Assembly (NCBI GenBank): GCA_014218235.1
Contig: CM024758.1
Location: 104,321,698 to 104,385,697 of the forward strand
DNA length: 64,000 nucleotides
Source of the DNA: Colocasia esculenta
Lineage: Eukaryota > Streptophyta > Magnoliopsida > Alismatales > Araceae
Direction of reading: 5' to 3'
Below, piece after piece: positions 22,472 to 33,840 of the stretch. A program made the position numbers and the translations under genes. The notes under the pieces are model-generated. The model worked only from the letters and a program-made list of their open reading frames with translations. It searched no databases and was not told the DNA's origin. Positions within the stretch are counted from its first letter, which is position 1. Each line of letters starts with the position of its first letter.

Positions 22472-23820
22472 ACAGAGTTGGGACCATCAGAATGATTGAG
22501 CATTGTCATCAAATCCTTTCTCACCCAAATTGACTTGTTTTTATTTTTGTTTTGTTACATTGGTGTTTTCAGCCTTTTTCTGTTTGTTCTTTCTTTTAGG
22601 AATGAAAGCACCAAGATTTTTGGTTTTGGTAGGAGGGAGTTTTTCATTTGAAAATTGGAGTTCAGATGAGGAGGTGGAATCCAGAGATTTTGTTGGTACA
22701 TCAAAATTTGGATAAGGAATTGAGGATGATACCAACATGGGTTATCATACCATTGGCTCCAGGATTGTCCAATCATCTTGAAATGTTGTCTTGGAGGTCC
22801 AAGGTTTTTCATGAATTATTTCTATTGACTTTTTCTTATTTTTCAAATTTTTATTTGAATTTTTGGTTGAGTTGTTTGCAGCTTTTGATGTTGAGCAGGT
22901 TGACCTCTCCTGTACAGGTGTCGACACAACGGCCACAGAAGTCTTCTTCTTGTGGACTGGTGTCGACCTGTCAGGGGACTGTGTCGACCTGATTGTCTTC
23001 TTTTGTTTTTGAGTTTTTGCTTTGTTTTGTGTTTTGTTTAAGGTTTTGTTTGCTGTTTGTTGAATTTCTGTGTTCTCAAGATTAGGACCCTTGACAAATT
23101 TAATTAGTGGTGCTTTGCCCTTTTTCTCACCAGATTTGTCTTTCATGGGTTTCTTTTTGTTGAATCCTAATCCATGAGAGTGGTTGTCATGGTGGTTCCT
23201 AGCAGTACCTCTAAGTTATCTTTACCTTTTGTGAAGGTTTGGATAACTTCATCCCTTTCTTTTAGCTGGTTTTTAAGAGTTTCAATTTCTTCAATTTTCG
23301 TTGTTTTTCCTGTTTTTCAATTTCCAGCTTTTCAGTTAAGTCTTTGAATTCTTGGGAGGCCTTTGAGAGGCAAGTTTTAGTTCATCAATAAGATTCATGA
23401 GATTTTCTTTTTCTTCATTTAATTCTGTTATCTCATTTTCTAGCTCACAAGTCTGTTGTTTGAAGATTGGTTATGATAAAGGTTTTCAATTTTTTTTTTG
23501 ATGTGTTTGTTTTCTTTTCTCATTTCAGAATATTTATCAACTAGCTCAGCATAAACATCCTGTCAATCTTCAACAGAGAAATCTTCAAAAGAGGTGCTTA
23601 CCTTTCCATCTGAATGTTTGCCATGAAGCATATTTCTCTCACTTTCTAAACTTGAGGATTTCTTGTCTTCTCTTCTTCACTTGAGTCCTCATCAGACCAA
23701 GTGGCTACCATGGCCTTTGGCTTCTTAATGTTTGGAATTTCTTGTGTTTTTCCTTCTTGTTCTCCAGGACACTCTCCCTTCATGTGTCCTGGTTTGTTGC
23801 ACCTGTAACAGACAATATTT
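22472..23820 (-). pseudogene. COP1 copy 2: gag C-terminal half and linker
   Basis: Same layout as copy 1: zinc knuckle near 23760-23815, coiled-coil-like region about 23240-23560, basic linker 22745-23146. Four GTCGAC-type sites lie inside the coding linker at 22899 (GTTGAC), 22920, 22962 and 22983, in two pairs each 21 bp apart, translated as RST, VST and similar. Broken by one-base indels. Confidence 0.75.
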
Positions 23821-24683
23821 TCGTCAGATTTTGATTCTTGTTGAAATTAGAAGAGAAAATGTTTTTCTTACCTGAGAAAAACTTCTTTTTCCCATACATT
23901 TTCCTTTTCTGTATTTCAAGAATTTTCTGAATTGCCTGGTCATGAGGGCAATTTCATCCTCATTAGACTCAGACTCCTCAAAACTTGTCTTTTCCTGACT
24001 TTTATCTTTATTGCTTGAAGAGGCCTTAAGTGCCATAGGCTTGGTCTTAATTATGTGTTCTTCATTTCTTTTTAAGTTGATTCATATGTCATTAAGGATC
24101 CAATCAATTCATCCAAAGAGATTTTGGACAGATCTTTTGAATCTTCAATGACAGTGGCCTTTGTATGCCAAATGAAGAAAGTGAACGTAAGATTTTTCTT
24201 ACCAAGTCTGCATCTGTATAGTCTTACCTAAGGCCTTTAATCCATTCACAATCCCATGAACCTGGCAACATTTCAGAAATATTTTCGTTAGACTTCATCA
24301 TAAAAAGTTCATATTCTGAAACTAGAATATTTGCCTTAGTCTCCTTTACTTGTGATGTTCCCTCATAGAGTAATTCGAGTTTATCCCACATCTCTTTGGC
24401 AGATTTGCACATTGAGATTCTCGAATACTCCTTGGGATGAACAGCACATTGAATCATGTTCATGGCACTATAATTCAATGTAGCTCTTCTTATTTGTTCC
24501 CTAGTCCAGGTTTCTTCCTCACCTGGTTTTCATAGGGACCAGCCTCAACCACTTTTCAAATTTCATAGTTCTGGGCCCTTAAAATACTTGCATTCTGTTT
24601 TTCCAGTAAGAATAGTCCGTCCCATTAAAGAATGGTGGCCTATTTATGGAATGACCCTCAGCTATGAAACCTTTGGAATCCAT
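23821..24683 (-). pseudogene. COP1 copy 2: gag N-terminal half
   Basis: ATG at 24683 (MDSKGF). Frame 24224-24478 shows NYSAMNMIQCAVHPKEYSR and MWDKLELLYEGTSQVKETK, the capsid-like part that is broken in copy 1. The remaining C-terminal piece is 23824-24036. Both copies are needed to see the whole gag. Confidence 0.9.
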
Positions 24684-24804
24684 GACTCTAAAGCAGAAAG
24701 AAAATGCTTAGCAAACAAACAGGCAAACACTCAAACACACAACACTCAGAAACAAAAAACTGCTCAGATCAAATCAGATCAAAGTAACCCTCTCTGATAC
24801 CAAT
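24684..24804 (-). other. COP1 copy 2: leader and primer binding site
   Basis: Same sequence as 14820-14937, next to the LTR end at 24805. It confirms a minus-strand 5' LTR here. Confidence 0.9.
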
Positions 24805-25507
24805 TGAAGGATCGAAGTGAAGTGTGGAAAAGATCTAGAAGGGGGGGGGGGATGAATAGATCTAAGCCACTTTTAGCGGAAGCTTATACAATTTAAAAAC
24901 ACTTTTGAATCAGAGGCATTTTATCAGTGAAAAACCACAGATCTGATGAGATTTGAGTGAGTTGGTAAAATAGATGTGAAACAAGTTGATTAAGTGAATA
25001 TTAACCGATCCTATGCAAGCATCTAATGGATGAAATGATCAAACCACAATTAGACAAATGCACAAGGATTTTTAGGTGGTTCGGAAATCACCCAAGTGAT
25101 TCCTACATCCACCCCTCACACCCTGTGAGGATTCACTAAAACAACTGGGTAACACACCCACTGGAGCCTGACAACTCCAACACTTGAGAGCTTACAACTC
25201 ACACAACTTCTAGAGCAAGACTACTCTAGAACAACTGAGCAAGACTGCTCAACACAACCTTGAGTTAGACAACTCAAACTGAGCACAACGGCTCACAACA
25301 ACCTGAGCACAATACTCACACAACTTGAGCACAATGCTCACATAAGACTTGCTAGACACCAACTCAAGACATAGACCTTCTAGCAACATATCTAGTTGAA
25401 AATGAGAGCACTAATGAGAGCTATGCAGAAGCACTTGCATAATCTCAAAAGATATCTCAGAAGAACAGAAGTACAATGAATTGTATTAAATAACTTCGTT
25501 CTTCAAG
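24805..25507 (-). repeat. COP1 copy 2: truncated 5' LTR (inner 703 bp)
   Basis: Matches 14938-15636 and stops at CTTCAAG (25501-25507), inside the LTR. The U3 part with the GTCGAC array and TATA box is missing, so this copy lacks its own promoter. Confidence 0.9.
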
Positions 25508-25829
25508 AATGAAATGAAATGCTTTTCTGCTTAGCTTGAATGAAATCTTCAATGTGACTTCAATGTGAATGAAAATCTTTATGTAAATGTGATTGTTTGA
25601 ATACTTGTCAAGTTGCTTGACTTCTGTGTAAAAATCCTCATTTCAAGTAACATTGTGTTCCACAAGTACATCATCATCTGTTACCAAAAAAAAAATATAT
25701 CAAAAGGTCTTGACAAGCTTAAACAAAAAGAAAATAAAAATATGAATAACAAAAATTGCTTAAAATCACACTTCATCAAAACCACATTGTAATATGGATT
25801 TATTGTTGCCATCATCAAAAGGGGGAGAT
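25508..25829 (+). other. COP1 inverted 3' end with polypurine tract
   Basis: Reverse complement of about 16621-16940, including AAAAGGGGGAGAT (25817-25829). It joins the truncated minus-strand LTR to the plus-strand outer LTR at 25507/25508 (junction J2), with little or no shared sequence at the join. Confidence 0.88.
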
Positions 25830-27516
25830 TGTTGGGTTGAGTGTATATTCATATCATTTCCCTCCTATTTTGATGATGACAAGAGGTGATTTTTAAAGCA
25901 ATTAAATGAACATGTCAAAAACATCATACCTGAAGTCAATGTTCAAAAAGCATGTTTCAAATCACATTTATCATTTATGTTCATGATAAATCATTTAACT
26001 AATGATATATGTGTTTAATTTTCAGGAACAAACACTTTTTTGCAAAATAAGTGTCGACACACCCCTCAATGGTGTCGACACAACACCTCAGTCTCGAAGG
26101 CAAAAGCTGAAGAATTGCCTAGACTGTGTCGACACTAGTCCAGAAGCAGGTCGACACGAGTTGCAGATTCAGGATTTACACTACCCAGGTCGACGCACTC
26201 TCAGGGCAGGTCGACACTGGACTCAGCTCCCAGAACAACCTGTTTGCAGAATTGGGACAGCAGGCCGACACAGGACCAGAGCAGGTCGACACTAGACCCC
26301 GTTCCCAGAACAGCCTGTTTTGTGAATTGGGACAGCAGGTCGACCTCACCACCAAGGCAGGTCGACACACTTCGGAAAGATTCCATCTTAAGATGGATGT
26401 TTGCCACGTGTCAGCCTAGGGCGATGGGGTATCAACCTAGAATCGTGTGCCCTTGTACCCAAAGGGTATCCTTGGAATCCTTTGAGTATAAAAGGTCCCT
26501 AATCGGCCCCCCATCAAAAGAAGAGAGACCCAACTAACTCTTAGAGCCTCCAGAAAGTTTCCTGGCGGCTACAAGAGGTCGTCTCCCTCCTCTGCTCTCG
26601 TGGTGCTTCCAGAAGACCAATTCTCACCAATTCAAGTGTGAGAATTGGAGTGTGATCCCTGTAGAAACCTCTGAAGCATCCCAAGGAAGCAGATCCAGTA
26701 GAAGTCTTCGTTGGAGAAGAATTCAAGGAAGATCCAACAATTCCAAGTGCAGAGCATCGGTTTTGGACTCAAGATTGCAAGCCTCTTCCCAATCCAAGCT
26801 TCTACAAGGGAGTACACTTGAAGAACGAAGTTATTAATACAATTCATTGTACTTCTGTTCTTCTGAGATATCTTTTGAGATTATGCAAGTGCTTTCTGCA
26901 TAGCTCTCATTAGTGCTCTCATTTTCAACTAGATATGTTGCTAGAAGGTCTATGTCTTGAGTTGGTGTCTAGCAAGTCTTATGTGAGCATTGTGCTCAAG
27001 TTGTGTGAGTATGTGCTCAGGTTGTTGTGAGCCGTTGTGCTCAGTTGAGTTGTCTAACTCAAGTTGTGTTGAGCGTCTTGCTCATTTGTTCTAGAGTAGT
27101 CTTGCTCTAGAAGTTGTGTGAGTTGTAAGCTCTCAAGTGTTGGAGTTGTCAGGCTCCAGTGGGTGTGTTACCCAGTTGTTTTAGTGAATCCTCATAGGGT
27201 TGAGGGGTGGATGTAGGAATCACTTGGGTGATTTCCGACCACCTAAAAATCCTTGTGCATTTGTCTAATTGTGGTTTGATCATTTCATCCATTAGATGCT
27301 TGCATAGGATCGGTTAATATTCACTTAATCAACTTGTTTCACATCTATTTTACCAACTCACTCAAATCTCATCAGATCTGTGGTTTTTCACTGATAAAAT
27401 TGCCTCTGATTCAAAAGTGTTTTTAAATTGTATAAGCTTCCGCTAAAAGTGGCTTAGATCTATTCATCCCCCCCCCCCCTTCTAGATCTTTTCCACACCT
27501 TCACTTCGATCCTTCA
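25830..27516 (+). repeat. COP1 right outer LTR
   Basis: Full-length, TGTTGGG...CCTTCA, same orientation as 7038-8717. GTCGAC pairs start at 26053/26074, 26128/26150, 26189/26210, 26264/26285 (first site GCCGAC) and 26339/26361. The C-run near 27470 differs in length from the left LTR. Next bases CGTGC resume element C. Confidence 0.93.
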
Positions 27517-27690
27517 CGTGCTACTCATTCCAATGATAATAAGGGAAGAAATACAGTAGATAGTAAGAGAATGAAAGGGGAAGTGAAGCGGAAGGAAATC
27601 TGTAAATTTTGTAAGAAACTAGGGCATCAGATGGATAACTGTTGGAAGAAATTGGGCATGCTTGCGATGTGAAGTCAAAAACATCGAGTC
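27517..27690 (+). pseudogene. Element C gag, zinc-knuckle end
   Basis: Continues the gag interrupted at 7037. It contains a perfect CX2CX4HX4C knuckle (CKFCKKLGHQMDNC), followed by a short tail. No protease, RT or integrase follows. Confidence 0.88.
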
Positions 27691-27931
27691 ATCGTTGTCC
27701 AATAAAGAAGAACCAAACTACACGCCAAGCCGATTACAAGCCCTTATGGATATAAATCCTGCCAATGAGGGTGGACAAGGTACCATCACTAAACCCTTAG
27801 TTTAATTTCTTTTTATTTTCTCGATATCAAAGCCCTAAGTGGGGGAGGTGATGGAATGAAATATCCAAAATAAATTGGTAATCGATCATATCATATGAAT
27901 TTGGGGACCAAATTCTTTTTAGTGGGGAAGA
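27691..27931 (+). other. Element C residual internal sequence and polypurine tract
   Basis: Non-coding sequence with stops in all plus frames, ending GGACCAAATTCTTTTTAG and then TGGGGAAGA next to the 3' LTR. The same GGACCAAATTCTTTTAGTAG ending occurs before the 3' LTR of element B (about 44109-44135), so C and B are related at their 3' ends. Confidence 0.75.
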
Positions 27932-29388
27932 TGTAGTAACCTAGAAAATTTAATGCTAAAAATTCGAAATAATAATTTCTTTAAATCGAATAATGAAACA
28001 TACATACCATTATCGTATGTGCAGGAATACATCAACAATTCCGTAAAAATTATAAATCAACCCAAATATTATCCCTAAGTATTTCACAAAGAAATTCGTA
28101 CAATGAAAAATCCGATTGGCCAAATGTACGTCACAACGTGACTAATTATCCAAATATGGAAACTAAGTCGAAAACTATTAACACGGAAATATAACGGCCC
28201 CATAAATCAAATGAACATGTTAGAAGACCTCCAACATCGGGTATTGATGACCCATTATCGGAATTGGACTGATGGACCTCTCATAGTCCATAAATAACAG
28301 TAAGAAAAATATAATAAAATCTGTAACTCTATTATACCCTAATTAAAAAGGGTAACCCCATAAGATAAATTCTAATAAATAATGGGTTTGTTAAATGACC
28401 CATTAGAATTTATGGGGCCAAAATAAGGATTTGTAAAAGGGAATAGTAGTAAAATGCCCTAAATTCGTAATTTAAATATTACATAAATAGAAGAGGGGTA
28501 TTAAAGCATTAAAATAATCAATTTGAGTTATAATTGGATTCCTAAACCTACCCTAATGGGTTGGCCATGAATTTAGCTCCCATCCCAACCCAAATAGAAG
28601 TTCTCATGCGTAGAAAGGAAGAGAAAATAGGAAATTCAGAATTAATAGGAGTTATAGTCCAAATAGGAAATAGAGAGGAGAAGCTTAAATACCCTCTTAA
28701 AAACCTCATGTCCAACCCTAGCTCGTGCCAAGGGATTGCTGAACCAAGGAGAGGCAAGAGGAGGAGATTTCATGGGGAGAAGAACCTTTCAAGCTCTCAA
28801 CCCGAGTTCTTCAAGTTCTAGCCCTAGAAGAGGAAATCGACCAAAGGTAGGCATTCTCACGAGCAAAACTAAAGAGATTTGACTGTAGATCATTCCATGT
28901 AGCAGGAACAATACCCTTAAGTTTCATGATTTATGATCGAGCCAATATTTTCTTCTTGAATTTTGAAGTTCTGCAACACCTTGACCCCGAACCTTCATGT
29001 TTACAGTTACCCCATGTCTTATTAACTGTCATGTACACAGAGAAAAACGAAGTTGTAATATTGAATATATTTTAATTAATTCAAGTTAATCACATGATCT
29101 ATCTTGCCCATGATTTTCTCTTACACTTGCACTCACTTTGAACCATCCTATATGGCTTAACTTGGCATGAAAATTGGCACATGTACATCTAGCAATTATT
29201 TCAATTATATATTAATTGCCCTATTTTAATGAACTTGTCTATGTTTCTCGCGTTGTTTTGGGAATACCGTTATCGACGCTCCACTGTTCTAGAATTCCTC
29301 TAGAACGTCGAGCACTTGTTTCTATATACACACTCTCTCTTGACTTGGACGAACTCTCCGTTGGATACTCCTTCTACCGGACTAGGTC
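27932..29388 (+). repeat. Element C 3' LTR, 5' part
   Basis: It starts TGTAGTAACC right after the polypurine tract. It carries a TATA-like TTAAATA at 28685-28691. It is interrupted at 29388 by H1 and resumes at 31642. The counterpart in the 5' LTR lies left of the window. Small ORFs (for example 28561-28821) have no supporting conservation. Confidence 0.85.
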
Positions 29389-29495
29389 TGTAACACCCCG
29401 GCCCCCTTGGGCCCTTGCCCCGTCCTCTGGGTCGCGGCAGGGCGACTGTCGCGACGTGGTTCCGATCGCGTCGATGTTTGGTTCTACTTGGGATT

Positions 29496-29610
29496 GCGAC
29501 AGGGGGTATGTCGCCTTCTTGAAGGAGACATACCCACTGCCGCCTTCTGGTTTGATGGATGGCGACATGGGGTATGTCGCCTTCTTGAAGGTGACATGGC
29601 CTATGTCGCC
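29496..29610. repeat. 29-bp GCGAC/GTCGC array in H1, first cluster
   Basis: GCGAC-type arms start at 29496, 29525, 29562 and 29591, and GTCGC-type partners 14 bp later at 29510, 29539, 29576 and 29605. Steps of 29 bp recur. GGCGACAT-N5-ATGTCGCC at 29561-29581 is an 8-bp perfect stem. Confidence 0.9.
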
Positions 29611-30341
29611 TTCCCATCGCGTCGCCCCAGACGCCGTCTGACAGACGTGACGGGCGTCCTTTGTGTCAATACGGCTCTGGCGGTGTCAGGTGAACGCGAC
29701 AAGATGGCTGTCGCCTTCACTTTTTTCGAATTCCGAGAGATTGACCGTTGTCAGTGGGTTGCGACGGGGGGTGTGTCGCCTTCTGGTTCCCGTGGCGACA
29801 TGGGGTATGTCGCTTCTCAGCACCGCGGGCTTAAAGCCCGGGCGCCCGAGCCCCTTCCCCTCTCTTCGTGCCTCTCCTTCCCCCTCTTTCTCTCGCCCTC
29901 CCGGAGCTTCCGACGGTTTTGGGGTGCCTCCCCCGTGTTGAGGGCCCCGTGCTGAGAGGGTGACGCTCCGTTCGTGCAGGGGTTGTGTTCGTGCCGTGCG
30001 GTGCGAGGAGAGACGGCCAAACCTACGAGAAGACCCCATCGGGTGCGTTCTTCGCGTGGAGGTAGGGACATCCGACTCCTTCGCCCTAAGCATGATCCCC
30101 TCCCCGTCTAGACCGTGGTTCTCGTGTGATTGGGGGTTTGGGGAGTGCGAGAACTCCATGCTCGTGTGAGTGAGTTTTTCCTCCGAGCGTAGAATCCATG
30201 TTCTTGGGGTGTTCAAGGGTGGTTTGTGTGTTTATGGCTTTCTAGCATGATAAGCATGCTCCCCTCCCCCGTGTGTAGTGTTTCTCCCTTTCGGGGAGGT
30301 TCCCGGAAGAAGAGTCTCCAGAACCCCCGACTGGCCTGAAG

Positions 30342-30423
30342 GCGACATACCCTGTGTCGCCACCTGACTGGTAAGGCGACACCCCCTATGTCGCCTTCTT
30401 GAAGGCGACAGGGCCTATGTCGC
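30342..30423. repeat. 29-bp GCGAC/GTCGC array in H1, second cluster
   Basis: GCGAC arms start at 30342, 30376 and 30405; GTCGC partners at 30356, 30390 and 30419, each 14 bp later. The last step is 29 bp. Confidence 0.9.
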
Positions 30424-30847
30424 CTTCTCAGTCCAGAGGCAGTTTGTGCTTCCGCCGCTTCCGTTTTCGCTTTACTGTACCGTGCACCTGTGCTAGTTCC
30501 CTAGTACGGTCTCACACTAGTCGTTCGCACCATGCGCGGCACTTGAGGGCTTGTCCCGTGCGAGAGGTTGTTACCGTTACCTGGGACCCCCATCCTCGGG
30601 AGCCTGTAGAGGGAGTACTCCGGCTACGAGTGTGCTCGAGTTGGCAGCCGCTTAGGCGGACTCTGGAGCTGAGGGGAAAACGGTGGTTAGGACAGTGGCG
30701 TGTGAGTCGCTTGCAGAGCTCTCGTGGTTGGTCTGGGACGCCGAGGACAGTTTGGAGTTCTACCCGGCGCAGGCCAGCTAGTCCTGTTTCTCACTGCCTC
30801 GCTCCTTGCGGCCCCGGAACCGCTTGGGGAGGTTAGGCGTGGGACCG

Positions 30848-30865
30848 TAGTCCGGCCAGACTACG
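30848..30865. repeat. Conserved GTAGTC/GACTAC hairpin in H LTRs
   Basis: CCGTAGTC and GACTACGG arms flank a short spacer. The same hairpin, with the arms intact, is in H2 near 56412-56435, although the spacer differs by a base. It may be a structural element of the transcript. Confidence 0.7.
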
Positions 30866-31641
30866 GCGGTTACTGTTGTTGTACTTGTGTCCTACCTCGC
30901 TCTGACGAGACGCGAGGGTCAGGACCTAGGTCGAGGATAAGACGTCTGTGGACGCACCTGACCGTCTGACTAGTGGTGTTGTTCCCGTAGCTAGTGTTCC
31001 TTGTCCAGGCGGAGTTCCCTCCGTCTGTGTTTTACTAGCCGTGTGGTGGTCACGACGGCGTTCGTACGGAGTTTCCGACCGAGAGTACTTTCCGTACCGT
31101 GTTAGCTTTAGCTTCGCTTCCGCACTTCCTTTTGTAGGTAGAAAGATATAAATTGCCGTCTTTCTTTATTAATAGTTGTATATGTTCCTCTGCCTGTTTG
31201 GAGCCAGTAGGAGATGGTAGTCCCTACTGAGCTTCTGTGGTGAAGCTCATCCCTCTGTTTCCAGGTGAGTCTTCCCAGCAGCGGCAGGGCGCGCGTCGGG
31301 CGGAGGAGACGGGGCGGTAGTCTTGGTCCCCGTAGCTAGCAGTGGTTCCCCCTCTCAGTGTACGTCACCCTCGGGTATGCCCCTAAGGGACTTGTCTCTC
31401 CCCTTTCCTTACTTGTACTAGTGTGCGTGCGTTGGACTGTACTTAGAGCGGTACGCAGCGGTCTCGCTTTACTTTCCTGTTTCCGCTTGTACGCTTCTAG
31501 CTTAGCCGTTGACGTTTACCTCCGTTACATATCCTGTCAGACGCGTTTTATAGCCCTTCCGGGTCCCCCTGGCCCGTGGGCGGCGACCGCGAAAATCGGG
31601 TCCTCGGCGTGGGCCGAGGGTCGGGTTCTCGGGTCGTTACA

Positions 31642-33228
31642 GAGTCTTTGTTCAAGACCTTCGTAAGTCTCCTCTGTCCATGGATTCCCACATGGTCGAT
31701 GAGCTGGTTGTACCCTAACACCTATGATACACTCTAGGTATTAGTAAGATCCATACGGCCTTAGTTGTTCTCTCTCTTATCTTGAATCACGCCAGACCTC
31801 TGGACCTATGCATAACGAGGCCAGTGGAAGGGTTGTGTATTCCACCTGACTGCCAACGCCGTACGCGCATGTTGAGAAACTGTTACTATCGCTCGTTACT
31901 TGACGTTTCATGTGCAATGACCATAAGTTCTCATCTATACTCTACTCGCTCATCTATCTACGTTCACTCTACTATCTTATCTCTCTCGTCTATTTATCTA
32001 GTACTCTCTTGGTACCCTTTGAGTTGTGTGGCTCCTACTGTTTTGTACTATTCATGACTGTCTAGCGCTAAAAAGGGTCTTGTGACTCTACTGACTTGAA
32101 TGCATACTGTGTAGGGCACGGAGAGTGTCCGAGGGGCTCCAATCTAGTCCTGGGGGCAGAGAGCCACCCGAAAATACCTGCAGGGGCTATAGACGGTGTT
32201 CTGCATTGCATCGGTTCTAACTGACTGTTCTGAATTAGCTAGACATCTGACTGTTATGCTATTACTGTTAGTCTGATGAGTTCAGACGTACTGTGCGATT
32301 ACTGTGCTATCGCTGACTGTTACTAAACTGTTACTGTCCTGTTATTGATCGACTACTGTCGTACGCTCTACTTGCTCTACTTGATACTTGCTATCTTGAG
32401 TTATTGCGTTCTATCGTGACTTGATCACATTCAAAGTGCTATACTCTCTCGTTGTCTATTGACAATAAAAGTGCTATATTTTCTCTCGGCTATCTACGGA
32501 TAACAAAGTGCCAGTACTATTTCGATTGACGAAAGTTAATCAAAGTGCTATACTATCTCGATTGATGAAAATCAGTCAAGTGCAATTACTCTCTATGTGG
32601 CCAAATACTATCTCTCGCTTTACTATACATGTCGCTTGCTATTCTTGACCATGACTTTACTTGCTATTATTGTTATCGTTTCTATCGTGACTTGACTTTA
32701 ATCATCGTGCTATACTTGATTCGTCTTCTATTGAACCATGTTACTTGTGCTATTACTTTCTCGACTTTACATGACTCTCTCTATCATTAATTACTCTGCA
32801 ATTAAAGCATTAATCATGTAAAGCCTGCTTGACTATTGAGATTTAAGTCCTACTGGGCGTTATCGTCACCCTTCGTTATTTGTTATTGTGTCTCAGTAAG
32901 TTGGATAAGGACTTATACGTACCAATGGGACAGGACCAGAGTGATGAGTGACCCGGAGTCAGTTGATGAGTCACCCTAGCACAATGGAGTCTAATAGTTA
33001 TTGCTTTAGATATCTTTTTCAAGGTAATGATGTCATTGGCCCTATATATTAGCTCTGAATTAGTGGTTGTAATGGTCTTAGTGATTTTATAATGAAATCA
33101 AGTTTATTTCAATTATTATTTCATTAGATGCTACGATGTTTGCGAAAGTATGCACAATTGCCGTTACCATACTCGTTGCTCGCGTCTCCCTCTGACTTAT
33201 TCTGCTGCTAAATTGGAGGGGCGTGACA
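31642..33228 (+). repeat. Element C 3' LTR, 3' part
   Basis: From about 31720 it matches 4662-6172 and ends GGGGCGTGACA at 33228. 31642-31719 is the piece that should reappear left of element A outside the window. The next bases TGTTT are the predicted target duplication of C. Confidence 0.9.
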
Positions 33229-33840
33229 TGTTTGCTCATGGTTAACTGTATCACTACCAGAGCCATACCTGGAAAGGCACTTGGTCTGGTAGGGAGAAAG
33301 GAGGAAAATTTGGAGATAAGCTTGATATGGATTTTGAAGAGTTGGGTTTGACTTCCTTCCTTGTCACACCTATCAGAAGATTCAGTCTCATAATTATTAG
33401 GGGCTTTTGAAATTGATTGATGGACCATTTATTTGTAGGGACATACGTACGACCGGGTTCATTTTGAATCCCGCTGTGATTTTGTCACTCTTTGCCATGC
33501 CCTGTTATATTGATTGATTTTTTATTCTTATTTTGATTTACATGCATACGACCAGGTTCATTTTGAATCCTGCAGGGACTTTGCCAGTCTTGACATGCAT
33601 GTTATATTAATTGATCATTGATCATTTTGGTTGATTGCCCTTTTTGAGACATCCTCTCATCAGAGTGTGCTTCAGGTTAGTTGTCTTACCCAGACTACCT
33701 CTACTTCTCATATTTCGGCCGAATGAGAAAGAAATAGACTTTTGTGCCCTCAAGCATGGCCGTGATAGTGACGGTGTCTTCCAAAGCAATCGGCTTATGG
33801 TGTCGTTAAGTGTGTGTAAGTGCCCATGCCAAGGGAAAAC
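33229..33840. other. Unassigned stretch right of element C, with a direct repeat
   Basis: Two diverged copies of a roughly 100-bp unit begin at about 33441 and 33541, sharing the cores ACGACC and GGTTCATTTTGAATCC. Small frames exist on both strands, but I recognise no domain. It probably belongs to element D internal sequence, because D resumes to the right; this is inference. Confidence 0.4.

Larger units (their letters stand above)
7038..27516. mobile_element. COP1: rearranged 20.5-kb Ty1/copia complex
   Basis: The complex is bounded by two plus-strand LTRs (7038-8717 and 25830-27516) and flanked by CGTGT (7033-7037) and CGTGC (27517-27521), a 5-bp duplication with one mismatch, inside the gag of C. 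The interior (about 8835-25507) is on the minus strand. From right to left it is a partial LTR, gag, protease, integrase, the extra ORF, a complete LTR (14938-16620), then a second gag, protease, integrase, reverse transcriptase and RNase H. The inner block has no LTR ends or duplication of its own, so it is not a simple nested insertion. Confidence 0.85.
29389..31641 (+). repeat. LTR H1, probably a solo LTR
   Basis: It begins TGTAACACCCC and ends GGGTCGTTACA, and is alignable along its length with H2. No internal retrotransposon sequence adjoins it. Flanks AGGTC and GAGTC are only an imperfect duplication. GC content is far above its surroundings, giving long chance ORFs on both strands that I do not accept as genes. 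The strand is set by the TGTAAC start and is not otherwise proven. Confidence 0.8.

Noticed and set aside
8835..25507. Simple nested insertion of a minus-strand copia into a plus-strand one
   Set aside because: The inner block lacks complete LTR ends and a duplication on either side; both junctions are inside element sequence.
29407..29955. 182-codon plus-strand ORF, with other ORFs on both strands nearby
   Set aside because: It lies in GC-rich LTR H1, overlaps the GCGAC arrays, has long frames on both strands and no domain. These are composition artefacts.
29384..31646. Perfect target duplication for H1
   Set aside because: Flanks are AGGTC and GAGTC, which agree at only three positions. 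A solo insertion is still likely from its match to H2.
33240..33420. G-patch-like segment on the plus strand (PGKALG...)
   Set aside because: It needs a frame shift and runs opposite to element D; the support is too weak.
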